A stretch of 64,000 bases of DNA from Trichobilharzia szidati (GCA_944472155.2 OX235279.1:49511564-49575563); one strand, 5' to 3'; numbered from the stretch's first letter, positions 12,193-22,637 are shown. Made by a program: numbers and translations. The notes: generated from the letters alone by a model not told the origin.

Positions 12193-14571
12193 TTAGTATC
12201 TTTTTTCCTTGGGGTCGATTTGGAAATGAACTGTTTGTGTTCGTTTGCGCTGGGATCGTCGGCTGGGTAGCATCTCTTGTTTTGCTTCTGATTTGACTGG
12301 TGGTATTTTGAAGGTTTCCAGTAGTAATTCCAGTGGCAATTTAGGTTCTTGGGATGTAGTATATCGACGTCGTATCTGATTTTTATGTCTAATCCACCAT
12401 TCATCCCCAACTTTAACCTTGTACATTAGAGTTCCATGTCGACGTTCTATCAAGCCTTCGGCCCATTTTCTGTTCCTCGGTCGATAATCGCGCACATAGA
12501 CAGCATCACCCTTGCGGTAATACGTCACACTATTTCTTCGTTGATGTGACGAAGATGGTAACATGGAGTGGTGATGAGTTCGTAGCATTCGACCCATTAG
12601 AAGTTCTGCAGGGCTTTTCTTCTGTTCTGCCAGTGGTGTAGTTCGGTATACAAAAAGAAAGTTTTGTATTGCTTCCGGTTTCGCCCCTCCCCCTGCTTTC
12701 AACAACGCTCGTTTGAAAGTGTCGACAAATCTTTCTGCCTGACCGTTGGGTTGAGGGTGATAAGGTGGCGTCCGCACGTGTTGTATACCGTTTCTCTTGC
12801 ACAATTCCTGGAACACTTGTGAGGTGAACTGACTGCCATTGTCAGATACGATGATTTCTGGTATACCGTGACATGCGAAGATCTTTTCCAGGACTGATAC
12901 TGTTCTACTGCTAGAAGGTGGTGTCACTTGTACTACCTCCGGCCACTTTGAGTAAGAGTCCACGAGAACCAAGTAGTATATACCTTCTATCGGCCCAGCG
13001 AAATCCACATGTAGGCGGGACCATGGTTTTGACGTGGGCCATGCTCTCGGTGGCGGATCTTTGGCTGCCATGACAGACATCACTTTCAGTTTTTGAGCAG
13101 AGCCTCTCTTACTGGAGCTAACAGTTGCTACTTTGTTGCTACCAGACATCGAAGCACTTTTGGCGCAGCCATACTCACTGTGACGATTCGAAGTTGGTGT
13201 TTCATTAATCACGTCATTCTTTCTAATGGGCTTAGGTTTAATATATCTGTCTCTGATTTCTGGCTTTCTTGTTGAGGGTTCAATACTTTCTATCTTATGG
13301 CATACACTGCTTAACGGAATCTCTGACAGGTGCAGCTTCTCAAACCAGTCTAAACCCAAGAGGTCAAGGTTTGAATTATTGATGTAGCATGTGCCGACGA
13401 AATGACTATCGCGAAAACTAACGCTGCATTTAATTTCTCCATTCAATCGAAGTCTTCCACCACATGCACTAATTGCTATTTGATTTGTCTTCTCTATGGT
13501 AGGGCATCCCAACTTCTGCCATAATTTCTTTGATATTATTGTAATATCGGATGCTGTGTCGATTTGTAGGCGTGCCGGCCGTGTATTAATCGTCAGATTG
13601 ATATATTTGCGAGGTGCTGGCGTACTAATATGATATGTGGCAGTAACACCCAAAGACTTAGGCTTGTTGCGCCGTTTGGGTCGACTACGAGATCTGGGTC
13701 GGTTGTTGCGTTTGCAGTAGCCATCTTTGTGACCAACAGTATGGCATCGACGGCATTTATGCTGTTTGAATGGGCACAAGTTTGCAAAATGCCAGGAGCC
13801 ACAGTGCCAGCAGGCTGATGGTGGTTTATGCTGAGGATGAAGCGGTGCGGTTGATGTCGACGGTACTGGATGCACTGCATGCACTTCCGCTGCATTTTGG
13901 CTGCCAGACTGCACCAAGGCGGTATCGTTATGAATGTTGATTAAACGCTGATATTCTTCACCGACGTCTTTCAAAGTCATTCGTGGATCTTGTTCCAGAC
14001 GATTTAATAGACGTGTGCGTATATCAGCAAATTTGGGAGACTGCAACCCACAAATGAAAATCAGTACCTTGAACTGGTCTTCTGAGAGCGATTTCAGTTT
14101 AAAACGTTCACACGTGCGATTGACTATACCCAACTGAGTATGGATATCATCATTTTCGTTCAGAGATAGTTTCATGCAATGATATCGAATGTTGAATAAA
14201 GATCTCTGATCACCGAACTGATGACGAAGGGTATGGACAGTTTCATCGAATGATCTTTCGCTGGGCTTCTGTGGGAGAATTAAGTTGCAATATTTATCCA
14301 GCTCATCTGATCCCAATTTACGAAGTAGAAGCCGTACTTTCCAGGCATCATCTTTATCCGCAAAGTCTACTAGAAATAGGTCTTCATATCTGCGAAACCA
14401 AGTGTCAAAAGTGACGTTCGCATCTGGATCATAAACAAATTCTGAGATGCTGCTACCAATGCTGTCGTTGGCTGTAGATGAATCAGCAGAGCGTGATATT
14501 TGTAGACCAGCAAGCATTTCCATCAATTTTAGCTGCTGTTCCATTAGTTTCTCTAAACGCAGTGGGTCCAT
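12193..14571 (-). CDS. Gag-protease-integrase fusion ORF lacking RT, unit 1
   Basis: An uninterrupted 792-codon frame from the ATG at 14571; it stays open 7 codons upstream, but that stretch overlaps the primer-binding site and starts with TTG. In order: gag-like region (about 45-215), two zinc knuckles (C254-C257-H261-C266 and C273-C276-H281-C286), aspartic protease with DTAS at 338-341, a linker (about 425-500), then integrase core with D523, D577 and E613 (DD35E spacing) and a basic C-terminus. No YxDD reverse transcriptase, no RNase H and no HHCC integrase finger are present, so an in-frame internal deletion is inferred. This unit has leucine and proline where units 2 and 3 have phenylalanine and serine (near residues 590 and 608). 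It could only move with enzymes from an intact relative. Confidence 0.85.
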   Translation of the reverse strand: MDPLRLEKLMEQQLKLMEMLAGLQISRSADSSTANDSIGSSISEFVYDPDANVTFDTWFRRYEDLFLVDFADKDDAWKVRLLLRKLGSDELDKYCNLILPQKPSERSFDETVHTLRHQFGDQRSLFNIRYHCMKLSLNENDDIHTQLGIVNRTCERFKLKSLSEDQFKVLIFICGLQSPKFADIRTRLLNRLEQDPRMTLKDVGEEYQRLINIHNDTALVQSGSQNAAEVHAVHPVPSTSTAPLHPQHKPPSACWHCGSWHFANLCPFKQHKCRRCHTVGHKDGYCKRNNRPRSRSRPKRRNKPKSLGVTATYHISTPAPRKYINLTINTRPARLQIDTASDITIISKKLWQKLGCPTIEKTNQIAISACGGRLRLNGEIKCSVSFRDSHFVGTCYINNSNLDLLGLDWFEKLHLSEIPLSSVCHKIESIEPSTRKPEIRDRYIKPKPIRKNDVINETPTSNRHSEYGCAKSASMSGSNKVATVSSSKRGSAQKLKVMSVMAAKDPPPRAWPTSKPWSRLHVDFAGPIEGIYYLVLVDSYSKWPEVVQVTPPSSSRTVSVLEKIFACHGIPEIIVSDNGSQFTSQVFQELCKRNGIQHVRTPPYHPQPNGQAERFVDTFKRALLKAGGGAKPEAIQNFLFVYRTTPLAEQKKSPAELLMGRMLRTHHHSMLPSSSHQRRNSVTYYRKGDAVYVRDYRPRNRKWAEGLIERRHGTLMYKVKVGDEWWIRHKNQIRRRYTTSQEPKLPLELLLETFKIPPVKSEAKQEMLPSRRSQRKRTQTVHFQIDPKEKRY

Positions 14572-14578
14572 CTTCAGC

Positions 14579-14591
14579 AAACCCGTCGCCA
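14579..14591 (-). other. Primer-binding site (unit 1; equivalents near 17390 and 20189)
   Basis: On the - strand, TGGCGACGGGTTT starts 4 nt after the LTR end. TGG at the start is the expected complement of a tRNA CCA 3' end; the matching tRNA would end CCCGTCGCCA. The tRNA identity was not determined. The first in-frame ATG begins a few bases downstream, at 14571. Confidence 0.65.
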
Positions 14592-14595
14592 AATT

Positions 14596-14958
14596 TGTTA
14601 TGTATGTGAATATGAGGACCTTGTAGACTACGAGCGAATCTAACTAATGCGCTGGCTAATCTGTCCTAATCGCACGTCAACAACAACAACAATAATACCG
14701 CCGGGCACGCAAGACAAATAAAAGAGAAGACTGGACGTTGATATGAGAGCTTTTACTGTCTCAAACAACAGTCAAAAATGTTAAACAACAACTCCGTATT
14801 TATACAATTAGAAAAATCAATGTCACATTTTAAAAATATTAACGACCTTGGGGAATTCAGTAATTTAAATCAATAATCACGCAGATGCGTGAAATCAATG
14901 ATTATGCTAGTGTATGAAATAAATAATGAATATTAATGATTCCCCTGCGTATATATTA
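14596..14958 (-). repeat. LTR 2 (internal, shared between units 1 and 2)
   Basis: 363 bp; one base longer than LTRs 1 and 4 because of AACAACAACAAC in place of ACAACAACAAC. It serves as the 5' LTR of unit 1 and the 3' LTR of unit 2. Confidence 0.88.
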
Positions 14959-14991
14959 CCTCCCCCTTTTAAAAAGAATCTTGCAATCAGT

Positions 14992-17370
14992 TTAGTATCT
15001 TTTTTCCTTGGGGTCGATTTGGAAATGAACTGTTTGTGTTCGTTTGCGCTGGGATCGTCGGCTGGGTAGCATCTCTTGTTTTGCTTCTGATTTGACTGGT
15101 GGTATTTTGAAGGTTTCCAGTAGTAATTCCAGTGGCAATTTAGGTTCTTGGGATGTAGTATATCGACGTCGTATCTGATTTTTATGTCTAATCCACCATT
15201 CATCCCCAACTTTAACCTTGTACATTAGAGTTCCATGTCGACGTTCTATCAAGCCTTCGGCCCATTTTCTGTTCCTCGGTCGATAATCGCGCACATAGAC
15301 AGCATCACCCTTGCGGTAATACGTCACACTATTTCTTCGTTGATGTGACGAAGATGGTAACATGGAGTGGTGATGAGTTCGTAGCATTCGACCCATTAGA
15401 AGTTCTGCAGGGCTTTTCTTCTGTTCTGCCAGTGGTGTAGTTCGGTATACAAAAAGAAAGTTTTGTATTGCTTCCGGTTTCGCCCCTCCCCCTGCTTTCA
15501 ACAACGCTCGTTTGAAAGTGTCGACAAATCTTTCTGCCTGACCGTTGGATTGAGGGTGATAAGGTGGCGTCCGCACGTGTTGTATACCGTTTCTCTTGCA
15601 AAATTCCTGGAACACTTGTGAGGTGAACTGACTGCCATTGTCAGATACGATGATTTCTGGTATACCGTGACATGCGAAGATCTTTTCCAGGACTGATACT
15701 GTTCTGCTGCTAGAAGGTGGTGTCACTTGTACTACCTCCGGCCACTTTGAGTAAGAGTCCACGAGAACCAAGTAGTATATACCTTCTATCGGCCCAGCGA
15801 AATCCACATGTAGGCGGGACCATGGTTTTGACGTGGGCCATGCTCTCGGTGGCGGATCTTTGGCTGCCATGACAGACATCACTTTCAGTTTTTGAGCAGA
15901 GCCTCTCTTACTGGAGCTAACAGTTGCTACTTTGTTGCTACCAGACATCGAAGCACTTTTGGCGCAGCCATACTCACTGTGACGATTCGAAGTTGGTGTT
16001 TCATTAATCACGTCATTCTTTCTAATGGGCTTAGGTTTAATATATCTGTCTCTGATTTCTGGCTTTCTTGTTGAGGGTTCAATACTTTCTATCTTATGGC
16101 ATACACTGCTTAACGGAATCTCTGACAGGTGCAGCTTCTCAAACCAGTCTAAACCCAAGAGGTCAAGGTTTGAATTATTGATGTAGCATGTGCCGACGAA
16201 ATGACTATCGCGAAAACTAACGCTGCATTTAATTTCTCCATTCAATCGAAGTCTTCCACCACATGCACTAATTGCTATTTGATTTGTCTTCTCTATGGTA
16301 GGGCATCCCAACTTCTGCCATAATTTCTTTGATATTATTGTAATATCGGATGCTGTGTCGATTTGTAGGCGTGCCGGCCGTGTATTAATCGTCAGATTGA
16401 TATATTTGCGAGGTGCTGGCGTACTAATATGATATGTGGCAGTAACACCCAAAGACTTAGGCTTGTTGCGCCGTTTGGGTCGACTACGAGATCTGGGTCG
16501 GTTGTTGCGTTTGCAGTAGCCATCTTTGTGACCAACAGTATGGCATCGACGGCATTTATGCTGTTTGAATGGGCACAAGTTTGCAAAATGCCAGGAGCCA
16601 CAGTGCCAGCAGGCTGATGGTGGTTTATGCTGAGGATGAAGCGGTGCGGTTGATGTCGACGGTACTGGATGCACCGCATGCACTTCCGCTGCATTTTGGC
16701 TGCCAGACTGCACCAAGGCGGTATCGTTATGAATGTTGATTAAACGCTGATATTCTTCACCGACGTCTTTCAAAGTCATTCGTGGATCTTGTTCCAGACG
16801 ATTTAATAGACGTGTGCGTATATCAGCAAATTTGGGAGACTGCAAACCACAAATGAAAATCAGTACCTTGAACTGGTCTTCTGAGAGCGATTTCAATTTA
16901 AAACGTTCACACGTGCGATTGACTATACCCAACTGAGTATGGATATCATCATTTTCGTTCAGAGATAGTTTCATGCAATGATATCGAATGTTGAATAAAG
17001 ATCTCTGATCACCGAACTGATGACGAAGGGTATGGACAGTTTCATCGAATGATCTTTCGCTGGGCTTCTGTGGGAGAATTAAGTTGCAATATTTATCCAG
17101 CTCATCTGATCCCAATTTACGAAGTAGAAGCCGTACTTTCCAGGCATCATCTTTATCCGCAAAGTCTACTAGAAATAGGTCTTCATATCTGCGAAACCAA
17201 GTGTCAAAAGTGACGTTCGCATCTGGATCATAAACAAATTCTGAGATGCTGCTACCAATGCTGTCGTTGGCTGTAGATGAATCAGCAGAGCGTGATATTT
17301 GTAGACCAGCAAGCATTTCCATCAATTTTAGCTGCTGTTCCATTAGTTTCTCTAAACGCAGTGGGTCCAT
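14992..17370 (-). CDS. Gag-protease-integrase fusion ORF lacking RT, unit 2
   Basis: Same 792-codon architecture as unit 1, from the ATG at 17370, with zinc knuckles, DTAS protease motif and DD35E integrase all kept and no stop or frameshift. It shares FQEFCKRN and HPQSNG with unit 3 against unit 1. An open frame in all three units is expected if they are very young or descend from an ORF kept under selection; the sequence alone cannot separate these. Confidence 0.85.
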   Translation of the reverse strand: MDPLRLEKLMEQQLKLMEMLAGLQISRSADSSTANDSIGSSISEFVYDPDANVTFDTWFRRYEDLFLVDFADKDDAWKVRLLLRKLGSDELDKYCNLILPQKPSERSFDETVHTLRHQFGDQRSLFNIRYHCMKLSLNENDDIHTQLGIVNRTCERFKLKSLSEDQFKVLIFICGLQSPKFADIRTRLLNRLEQDPRMTLKDVGEEYQRLINIHNDTALVQSGSQNAAEVHAVHPVPSTSTAPLHPQHKPPSACWHCGSWHFANLCPFKQHKCRRCHTVGHKDGYCKRNNRPRSRSRPKRRNKPKSLGVTATYHISTPAPRKYINLTINTRPARLQIDTASDITIISKKLWQKLGCPTIEKTNQIAISACGGRLRLNGEIKCSVSFRDSHFVGTCYINNSNLDLLGLDWFEKLHLSEIPLSSVCHKIESIEPSTRKPEIRDRYIKPKPIRKNDVINETPTSNRHSEYGCAKSASMSGSNKVATVSSSKRGSAQKLKVMSVMAAKDPPPRAWPTSKPWSRLHVDFAGPIEGIYYLVLVDSYSKWPEVVQVTPPSSSRTVSVLEKIFACHGIPEIIVSDNGSQFTSQVFQEFCKRNGIQHVRTPPYHPQSNGQAERFVDTFKRALLKAGGGAKPEAIQNFLFVYRTTPLAEQKKSPAELLMGRMLRTHHHSMLPSSSHQRRNSVTYYRKGDAVYVRDYRPRNRKWAEGLIERRHGTLMYKVKVGDEWWIRHKNQIRRRYTTSQEPKLPLELLLETFKIPPVKSEAKQEMLPSRRSQRKRTQTVHFQIDPKEKRY

Positions 17371-17394
17371 CTTCAGCAAACCCGTCGCCAAATT

Positions 17395-17757
17395 TGTTAT
17401 GTATGTGAATATGAGGACCTTGTAGACTACGAGCGAATCTAACTAATGCGCTGGCTAATCTGTCCTAATCGCACGTCAACAACAACAACAATAATACCGC
17501 CGGGCACGCAAGACAAATAAAAGAGAAGACTGGACGTTGATATGAGAGCTTTTACTGTCTCAAACAACAGTCGAAAATGTTAAACAACAACTCCGTATTT
17601 ATACAATTAGAAAAATCAATGTCACATTTTAAAAATATTAACGACCTTGGGGAATTCAGTAATTTAAATCAATAATCACGCAGATGCGTGAAATCAATGA
17701 TTATGCTAGTGTATGAAATAAATAATGAATATTAATGATTCCCCTGCGTATATATTA
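17395..17757 (-). repeat. LTR 3 (internal, shared between units 2 and 3)
   Basis: 363 bp; long AACAAC form like LTR 2, but it has GTCGAAAATG, which it shares with LTR 4. Confidence 0.88.
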
Positions 17758-17790
17758 CCTCCCCCTTTTAAAAAGAATCTTGCAATCAGT

Positions 17791-20169
17791 TTAGTATCTT
17801 TTTTCCTTGGGGTCGATTTGGAAATGAACTGTTTGTGTTCGTTTGCGCTGGGATCGTCGGCTGGGTAGCATCTCTTGTTTTGCTTCTGATTTGACTGGTG
17901 GTATTTTGAAGGTTTCCAGTAGTAATTCCAGTGGCAATTTAGGTTCTTGGGATGTAGTATATCGACGTCGTATCTGATTTTTATGTCTAATCCACCATTC
18001 ATCCCCAACTTTAACCTTGTACATTAGAGTTCCATGTCGACGTTCTATCAAGCCTTCGGCCCATTTTCTGTTCCTCGGTCGATAATCGCGCACATAGACA
18101 GCATCACCCTTGCGGTAATACGTCACACTATTTCTTCGTTGATGTGACGAAGATGGTAACATGGAGTGGTGATGAGTTCGTAGCATTCGACCCATTAGAA
18201 GTTCTGCAGGGCTTTTCTTCTGTTCTGCCAGTGGTGTAGTTCGGTATACAAAAAGAAAGTTTTGTATTGCTTCCGGTTTCGCCCCTCCCCCTGCTTTCAA
18301 CAACGCTCGTTTGAAAGTGTCGACAAATCTTTCTGCCTGACCGTTGGATTGAGGGTGATAAGGTGGCGTCCGCACGTGTTGTATACCGTTTCTCTTGCAA
18401 AATTCCTGGAACGCTTGTGAGGTGAACTGACTGCCATTGTCAGATACGATGATTTCTGGTATACCGTGACATGCGAAGATCTTTTCCAGGACTGATACTG
18501 TTCTGCTGCTAGAAGGTGGTGTCACTTGTACTACCTCCGGCCACTTTGAGTAAGAGTCCACGAGAACCAAGTAGTATATACCTTCTATCGGCCCAGCGAA
18601 ATCCACATGTAGGCGGGACCATGGTTTTGACGTGGGCCATGCTCTCGGTGGCGGATCTTTGGCTGCCATGACAGACATCACTTTCAGTTTTTGAGCAGAG
18701 CCTCTCTTACTGGAGCTAACAGTTGCTACTTTGTTGCTACCAGACATCGAAGCACTTTTGGCGCAGCCATACTCACTGTGACGATTCGAAGTTGGTTTTT
18801 CATTAATCACGTCATTCTTTCTAATGGGCTTAGGTTTAATATATCTGTCTCTGATTTCTGGCTTTCTTGTTGAGGGTTCAATACTTTCTATCTTATGGCA
18901 TACACTGCTTAACGGAATCTCTGACAGGTGCAGCTTCTCAAACCAGTCTAAACCCAAGAGGTCAAGGTTTGAATTATTGATGTAGCATGTGCCGACGAAA
19001 TGACTATCGCGAAAACTAACGCTGCATTTAATTTCTCCATTCAATCGAAGTCTTCCACCACATGCACTAATTGCTATTTGATTTGTCTTCTCTATGGTAG
19101 GGCATCCCAACTTCTGCCATAATTTCTTTGATATTATTGTAATATCGGATGCTGTGTCGATTTGTAGGCGTGCCGGCCGTGTATTAATCGTCAGATTGAT
19201 ATATTTGCGAGGTGCTGGCGTACTAATATGATATGTGGCAGTAACACCCAAAGACTTAGGCTTGTTGCGCCGTTTGGGTCGACTACGAGATCTGGGTCGG
19301 TTGTTGCGTTTGCAGTAGCCATCTTTGTGACCAACAGTATGGCATCGACGGCATTTATGCTGTTTGAATGGGCACAAGTTTGCAAAATGCCAGGAGCCAC
19401 AGTGCCAGCAGGCTGATGGTGGTTTATGCTGAGGATGAAGCGGTGCGGTTGATGTCGACGGTACTGGATGCACCGCATGCACTTCTGCTGCATTTTGGCT
19501 GCCAGACTGCACCAAGGCGGTATCGTTATGAATGTTGATTAAACGCTGATATTCTTCACCGACGTCTTTCAAAGTCATTCGTGGATCTTGTTCCAGACGA
19601 TTTAATAGACGTGTGCGTATATCAGCAAATTTGGGAGACTGCAAACCACAAATGAAAATCAGTACCTTGAACTGGTCTTCTGAGAGCGATTTCAATTTAA
19701 AACGTTCACACGTGCGATTGACTATACCCAACTGAGTATGGATATCATCATTTTCGTTCAGAGATAGTTTCATGCAATGATATCGAATGTTGAATAAAGA
19801 TCTCTGATCACCGAACTGATGACGAAGGGTATGGACAGTTTCATCGAATGATCTTTCGCTGGGCTTCTGTGGGAGAATTAAGTTGCAATATTTATCCAGC
19901 TCATCTGATCCCAATTTACGAAGTAGAAGCCGTACTTTCCAGGCATCATCTTTATCCGCAAAGTCTACTCGAAATAGGTCTTCATATCTGCGAAACCAAG
20001 TGTCAAAAGTGACGTTCGCATCTGGATCATAAACAAATTCTGAGATGCTGCTACCAATGCTGTCGTTGGCTGTAGATGAATCAGCAGAGCGTGATATTTG
20101 TAGACCAGCAAGCATTTCCATCAATTTTAGCTGCTGTTCCATTAGTTTCTCTAAACGCAGTGGGTCCAT
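17791..20169 (-). CDS. Gag-protease-integrase fusion ORF lacking RT, unit 3
   Basis: Same 792-codon architecture from the ATG at 20169. Private changes include leucine to arginine in the gag region (DLFRVDF), threonine to lysine in the protease-integrase linker (NEKPTSN) and valine to alanine after the second integrase aspartate (FTSQAFQE). The catalytic and zinc-binding residues are kept. It is the element-sense first unit, next to the outer 5' LTR. Confidence 0.85.
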   Translation of the reverse strand: MDPLRLEKLMEQQLKLMEMLAGLQISRSADSSTANDSIGSSISEFVYDPDANVTFDTWFRRYEDLFRVDFADKDDAWKVRLLLRKLGSDELDKYCNLILPQKPSERSFDETVHTLRHQFGDQRSLFNIRYHCMKLSLNENDDIHTQLGIVNRTCERFKLKSLSEDQFKVLIFICGLQSPKFADIRTRLLNRLEQDPRMTLKDVGEEYQRLINIHNDTALVQSGSQNAAEVHAVHPVPSTSTAPLHPQHKPPSACWHCGSWHFANLCPFKQHKCRRCHTVGHKDGYCKRNNRPRSRSRPKRRNKPKSLGVTATYHISTPAPRKYINLTINTRPARLQIDTASDITIISKKLWQKLGCPTIEKTNQIAISACGGRLRLNGEIKCSVSFRDSHFVGTCYINNSNLDLLGLDWFEKLHLSEIPLSSVCHKIESIEPSTRKPEIRDRYIKPKPIRKNDVINEKPTSNRHSEYGCAKSASMSGSNKVATVSSSKRGSAQKLKVMSVMAAKDPPPRAWPTSKPWSRLHVDFAGPIEGIYYLVLVDSYSKWPEVVQVTPPSSSRTVSVLEKIFACHGIPEIIVSDNGSQFTSQAFQEFCKRNGIQHVRTPPYHPQSNGQAERFVDTFKRALLKAGGGAKPEAIQNFLFVYRTTPLAEQKKSPAELLMGRMLRTHHHSMLPSSSHQRRNSVTYYRKGDAVYVRDYRPRNRKWAEGLIERRHGTLMYKVKVGDEWWIRHKNQIRRRYTTSQEPKLPLELLLETFKIPPVKSEAKQEMLPSRRSQRKRTQTVHFQIDPKEKRY

Positions 20170-20193
20170 CTTCAGCAAACCCGTCGCCAAATT

Positions 20194-20555
20194 TGTTATG
20201 TATGTGAATATGAGGACCTTGTAGACTACGAGCGAATCTAACTAATGCGCTGGCTAATCTGTCCTAATCGCACGTCACAACAACAACAATAATACCGCCG
20301 GGCACGCAAGACAAATAAAAGAGAAGACTGGACGTTGATATGAGAGCTTTTACTGTCTCAAACAACAGTCGAAAATGTTAAACAACAACTCCGTATTTAT
20401 ACAATTAGAAAAATCAATGTCACATTTTAAAAATATTAACGACCTTGGGGAATTCAGTAATTTAAATCAATAATCACGCAGATGCGTGAAATCAATGATT
20501 ATGCTAGTGTATGAAATAAATAATGAATATTAATGATTCCCCTGCGTATATAATA
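20194..20555 (-). repeat. LTR 4 (5'-most in element sense)
   Basis: 362 bp, beginning TGTTATG on + and ending GCGTATATAATA (one base different from the GCGTATATATTA of the other LTRs). Directly followed by the AATAG target duplication. Confidence 0.88.
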
Positions 20556-21088
20556 AATAGGCTTAAAATTTCCAAGGTGGAATCATCCTCCCGTTACTTA
20601 AATCACATTTTGTGTGTATTTTAAAGTTTAAAAAAATGTTTTGTGATGATGGAAATTACATTCTTTAGTGTATTTATTATCTATAGTACTTGTAACATTT
20701 CATGAGAATTCGTCAGCTGTATTATTATTATTATTGTTTACTTTGATTCCTAGAGGAGCATTGGGCTTCAGCCGTGCGTCTCCATTGCCTTCGGTTCTCT
20801 GCTAGAGTCTTCACCTGGCTCCAAGTATGCCCACACGTTTTCATCTCCTCTTCACATGACCTCCTCCAAGTCACCCTTGCACTGACGACCAACTCGCCGC
20901 TTCGCTTCCGGGTTCCACTCGAGCGATGGCTTGCCTAGTGATGTCACTTGATGGTTTCCTCCATCTCCATTTCTTCCTCCCTATTTGTTTCACAATCGGT
21001 TCCTGGTTGGTTCGCTCCCAGAGATCTCTGTAGCTGGTCTTTTCTGGCCATCTGATCTTGAGTAGTATTGAGCGAAGACAACTGGCTG

Positions 21089-21817
21089 TTAATGAAGGTC
21101 TGTAGTTTGTTTGAGGTGCTCTTTATGACGCGCAGTGCAAGTCTCTGATCCGTATAGTAGCACTGACTTCACATTGGAGTTGAAAATCCGGATCTTATTT
21201 TTGATGCTGAGTTCTGTTGACCTCCACCCAGACTTGAGAGTAGTGAAAGCTTGTGTTGCTTTTCCGATCGATTCTTGCTTTGATACCCTCATCAGTTCCG
21301 CCGGCCTGTAGTTGAAACGATGCTCTCCAGGTAGGCAAAGGAGGTTGTTTCCTTCAGGTTCTTTCCATTTATGCTGATTGTTGTCTGTTGTTGTTGTTGT
21401 TGCTGTTGGTGGTGTCGCCCAGGAATCTCCATCACCTCTGTTTTCCCTATGTTCACCTGAAGACCTATCTTCTCTGAATGCTTCTTCTGCCAACTTGTTG
21501 CTTTTCGCTTGCATATCTTCCAGTTTGTGGGAATTCAGACAAATATCATCGGCAAAGTCCAGATCCTCCATGTTTTTTGTGTGAGTCCATTTTATGCCTG
21601 TTTCCTCATTGCCCGCTGTTTGTCGCATTATCCAGTCTACTGCAATCAGGAAAGTCATTGGCGATAGTAGGCAGCCAGCTTGTCTTACTCCTGTCCTAAC
21701 TTCGAAGGATTCCGCAAGTTTCCCGTTGTGGATTACTTGGCGTGAAGCATTGTCGTACATCTGTTGGATGAGATGTGTACTTGTCGGTGGCACCCATAGT
21801 AGCGAAGTAGTTTCCAA
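21089..21817 (-). pseudogene. Reverse transcriptase C-terminal part of the LINE
   Basis: Continues the RT with RTGVRQAGCLLSPMTFLIAVDW, then the catalytic LDFADDICL box and the thumb region up to SVLLYGSETCTARHKEHLKQ. The usual QGC has become QAG, one of several signs of decay. Confidence 0.8.
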
Positions 21818-22464
21818 AGCACTTCTCGATCGACGCTGTCGAAGGCCTTTTCAAAGTCGATGAAGTTGAGATAGAGAGGTGACTGCCATTCCAAGCTTTG
21901 TTCAATGTTGATCCGTAATGTGGCTATCTGATCAATGCATGACTTGTTTCTCCTGAATCCAGCAGGTTTCGTTCGAAGTTGTTCATCCAGAGCATGTTTG
22001 ATTCTCTCCAGGATGATGCGGCTTAGTATTTTGCTTGGGATGGACAGGAGCCTAATTCCGCGCCAGTTCTTGCATTGACTTAAGTCTCCTTTTTTTGGTA
22101 GTTTGAATAAGTATCCTTTCTTCCAATCCCCAGGTACTTTGCCTTCTTTCCACACCTTCTCCAGTAGTGGCATCATCAAGTTCCCTGTTGTCTCTGGGTC
22201 CATTTTCAATGCTTCTGCTTGGATTCCATCTGGTCCTACTGCTTTTCCAGCTTTTCGCATCTTGATTGCCTTCAGGACTTCTGATTTCGTCCGGGGGTTG
22301 GTGTTCACTGGTAGTTCTGTCTCCGTCGTTGGTATTGTTGGGCACGTTGTAGGTGGTGGTCGATTTAGGAGTCTTTTGAAGTGCTGAGCCCAGTGTTTCC
22401 TTTGCTCCACTTCTTTGGTGAGTGACTTTCCATTGTCATCCTTCACCGGCTTAATTTGTGTCAA
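21733..22464 (-). pseudogene. Reverse transcriptase N-terminal part of the LINE
   Basis: 243 codons with KAVGPDGIQAEALK, WKKGYLFKLPKKGDL, NWRGIRLLSIPSKILSRIIL and YLNFIDFEKAFDSVDREV, matching fingers and palm motifs up to the first catalytic aspartate. A frameshift near 21780 moves the frame to the next piece. Confidence 0.8.
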
Positions 22465-22637
22465 ACGTTTCCCGATAGGTACCTAGTTGTTTGGTAGAGT
22501 GTTGCGAGGTCTCCTTTGCCTGCAGCTTGTTCTGTTTCACTTGCCCTGGTTTCATAATACCTTCTTTTTTCTTCTCTGGCACTCTTCTTTACTCTTTTGT
22601 TCAGTGTTTTGTAGTTTGCATTCAAATCCTGTTTTTG

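Larger units (their letters stand above)
11793..20560 (-). mobile_element. Tandem array of three RT-less Gypsy-type LTR retrotransposon units
   Basis: The order is LTR-internal-LTR-internal-LTR-internal-LTR, with LTRs at 11798-12159, 14596-14958, 17395-17757 and 20194-20555 and internal parts of 2,436 bp. The repeat period is 2,799 bp. A 5-bp direct duplication, AATAG, flanks the whole array at 11793-11797 and 20556-20560 and marks one insertion site. Element sense is the - strand. Each internal part carries one open frame with gag, protease and integrase but no reverse transcriptase or RNase H. The units are nearly identical, so the array is young. Confidence 0.92.

Noticed and set aside
12108..12410. 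100-codon - frame overlapping the 3' LTR and the end of the long ORF (repeated in each unit)
   Set aside because: Overlaps the integrase C-terminus in another frame and has no motif; a shadow of the real frame.
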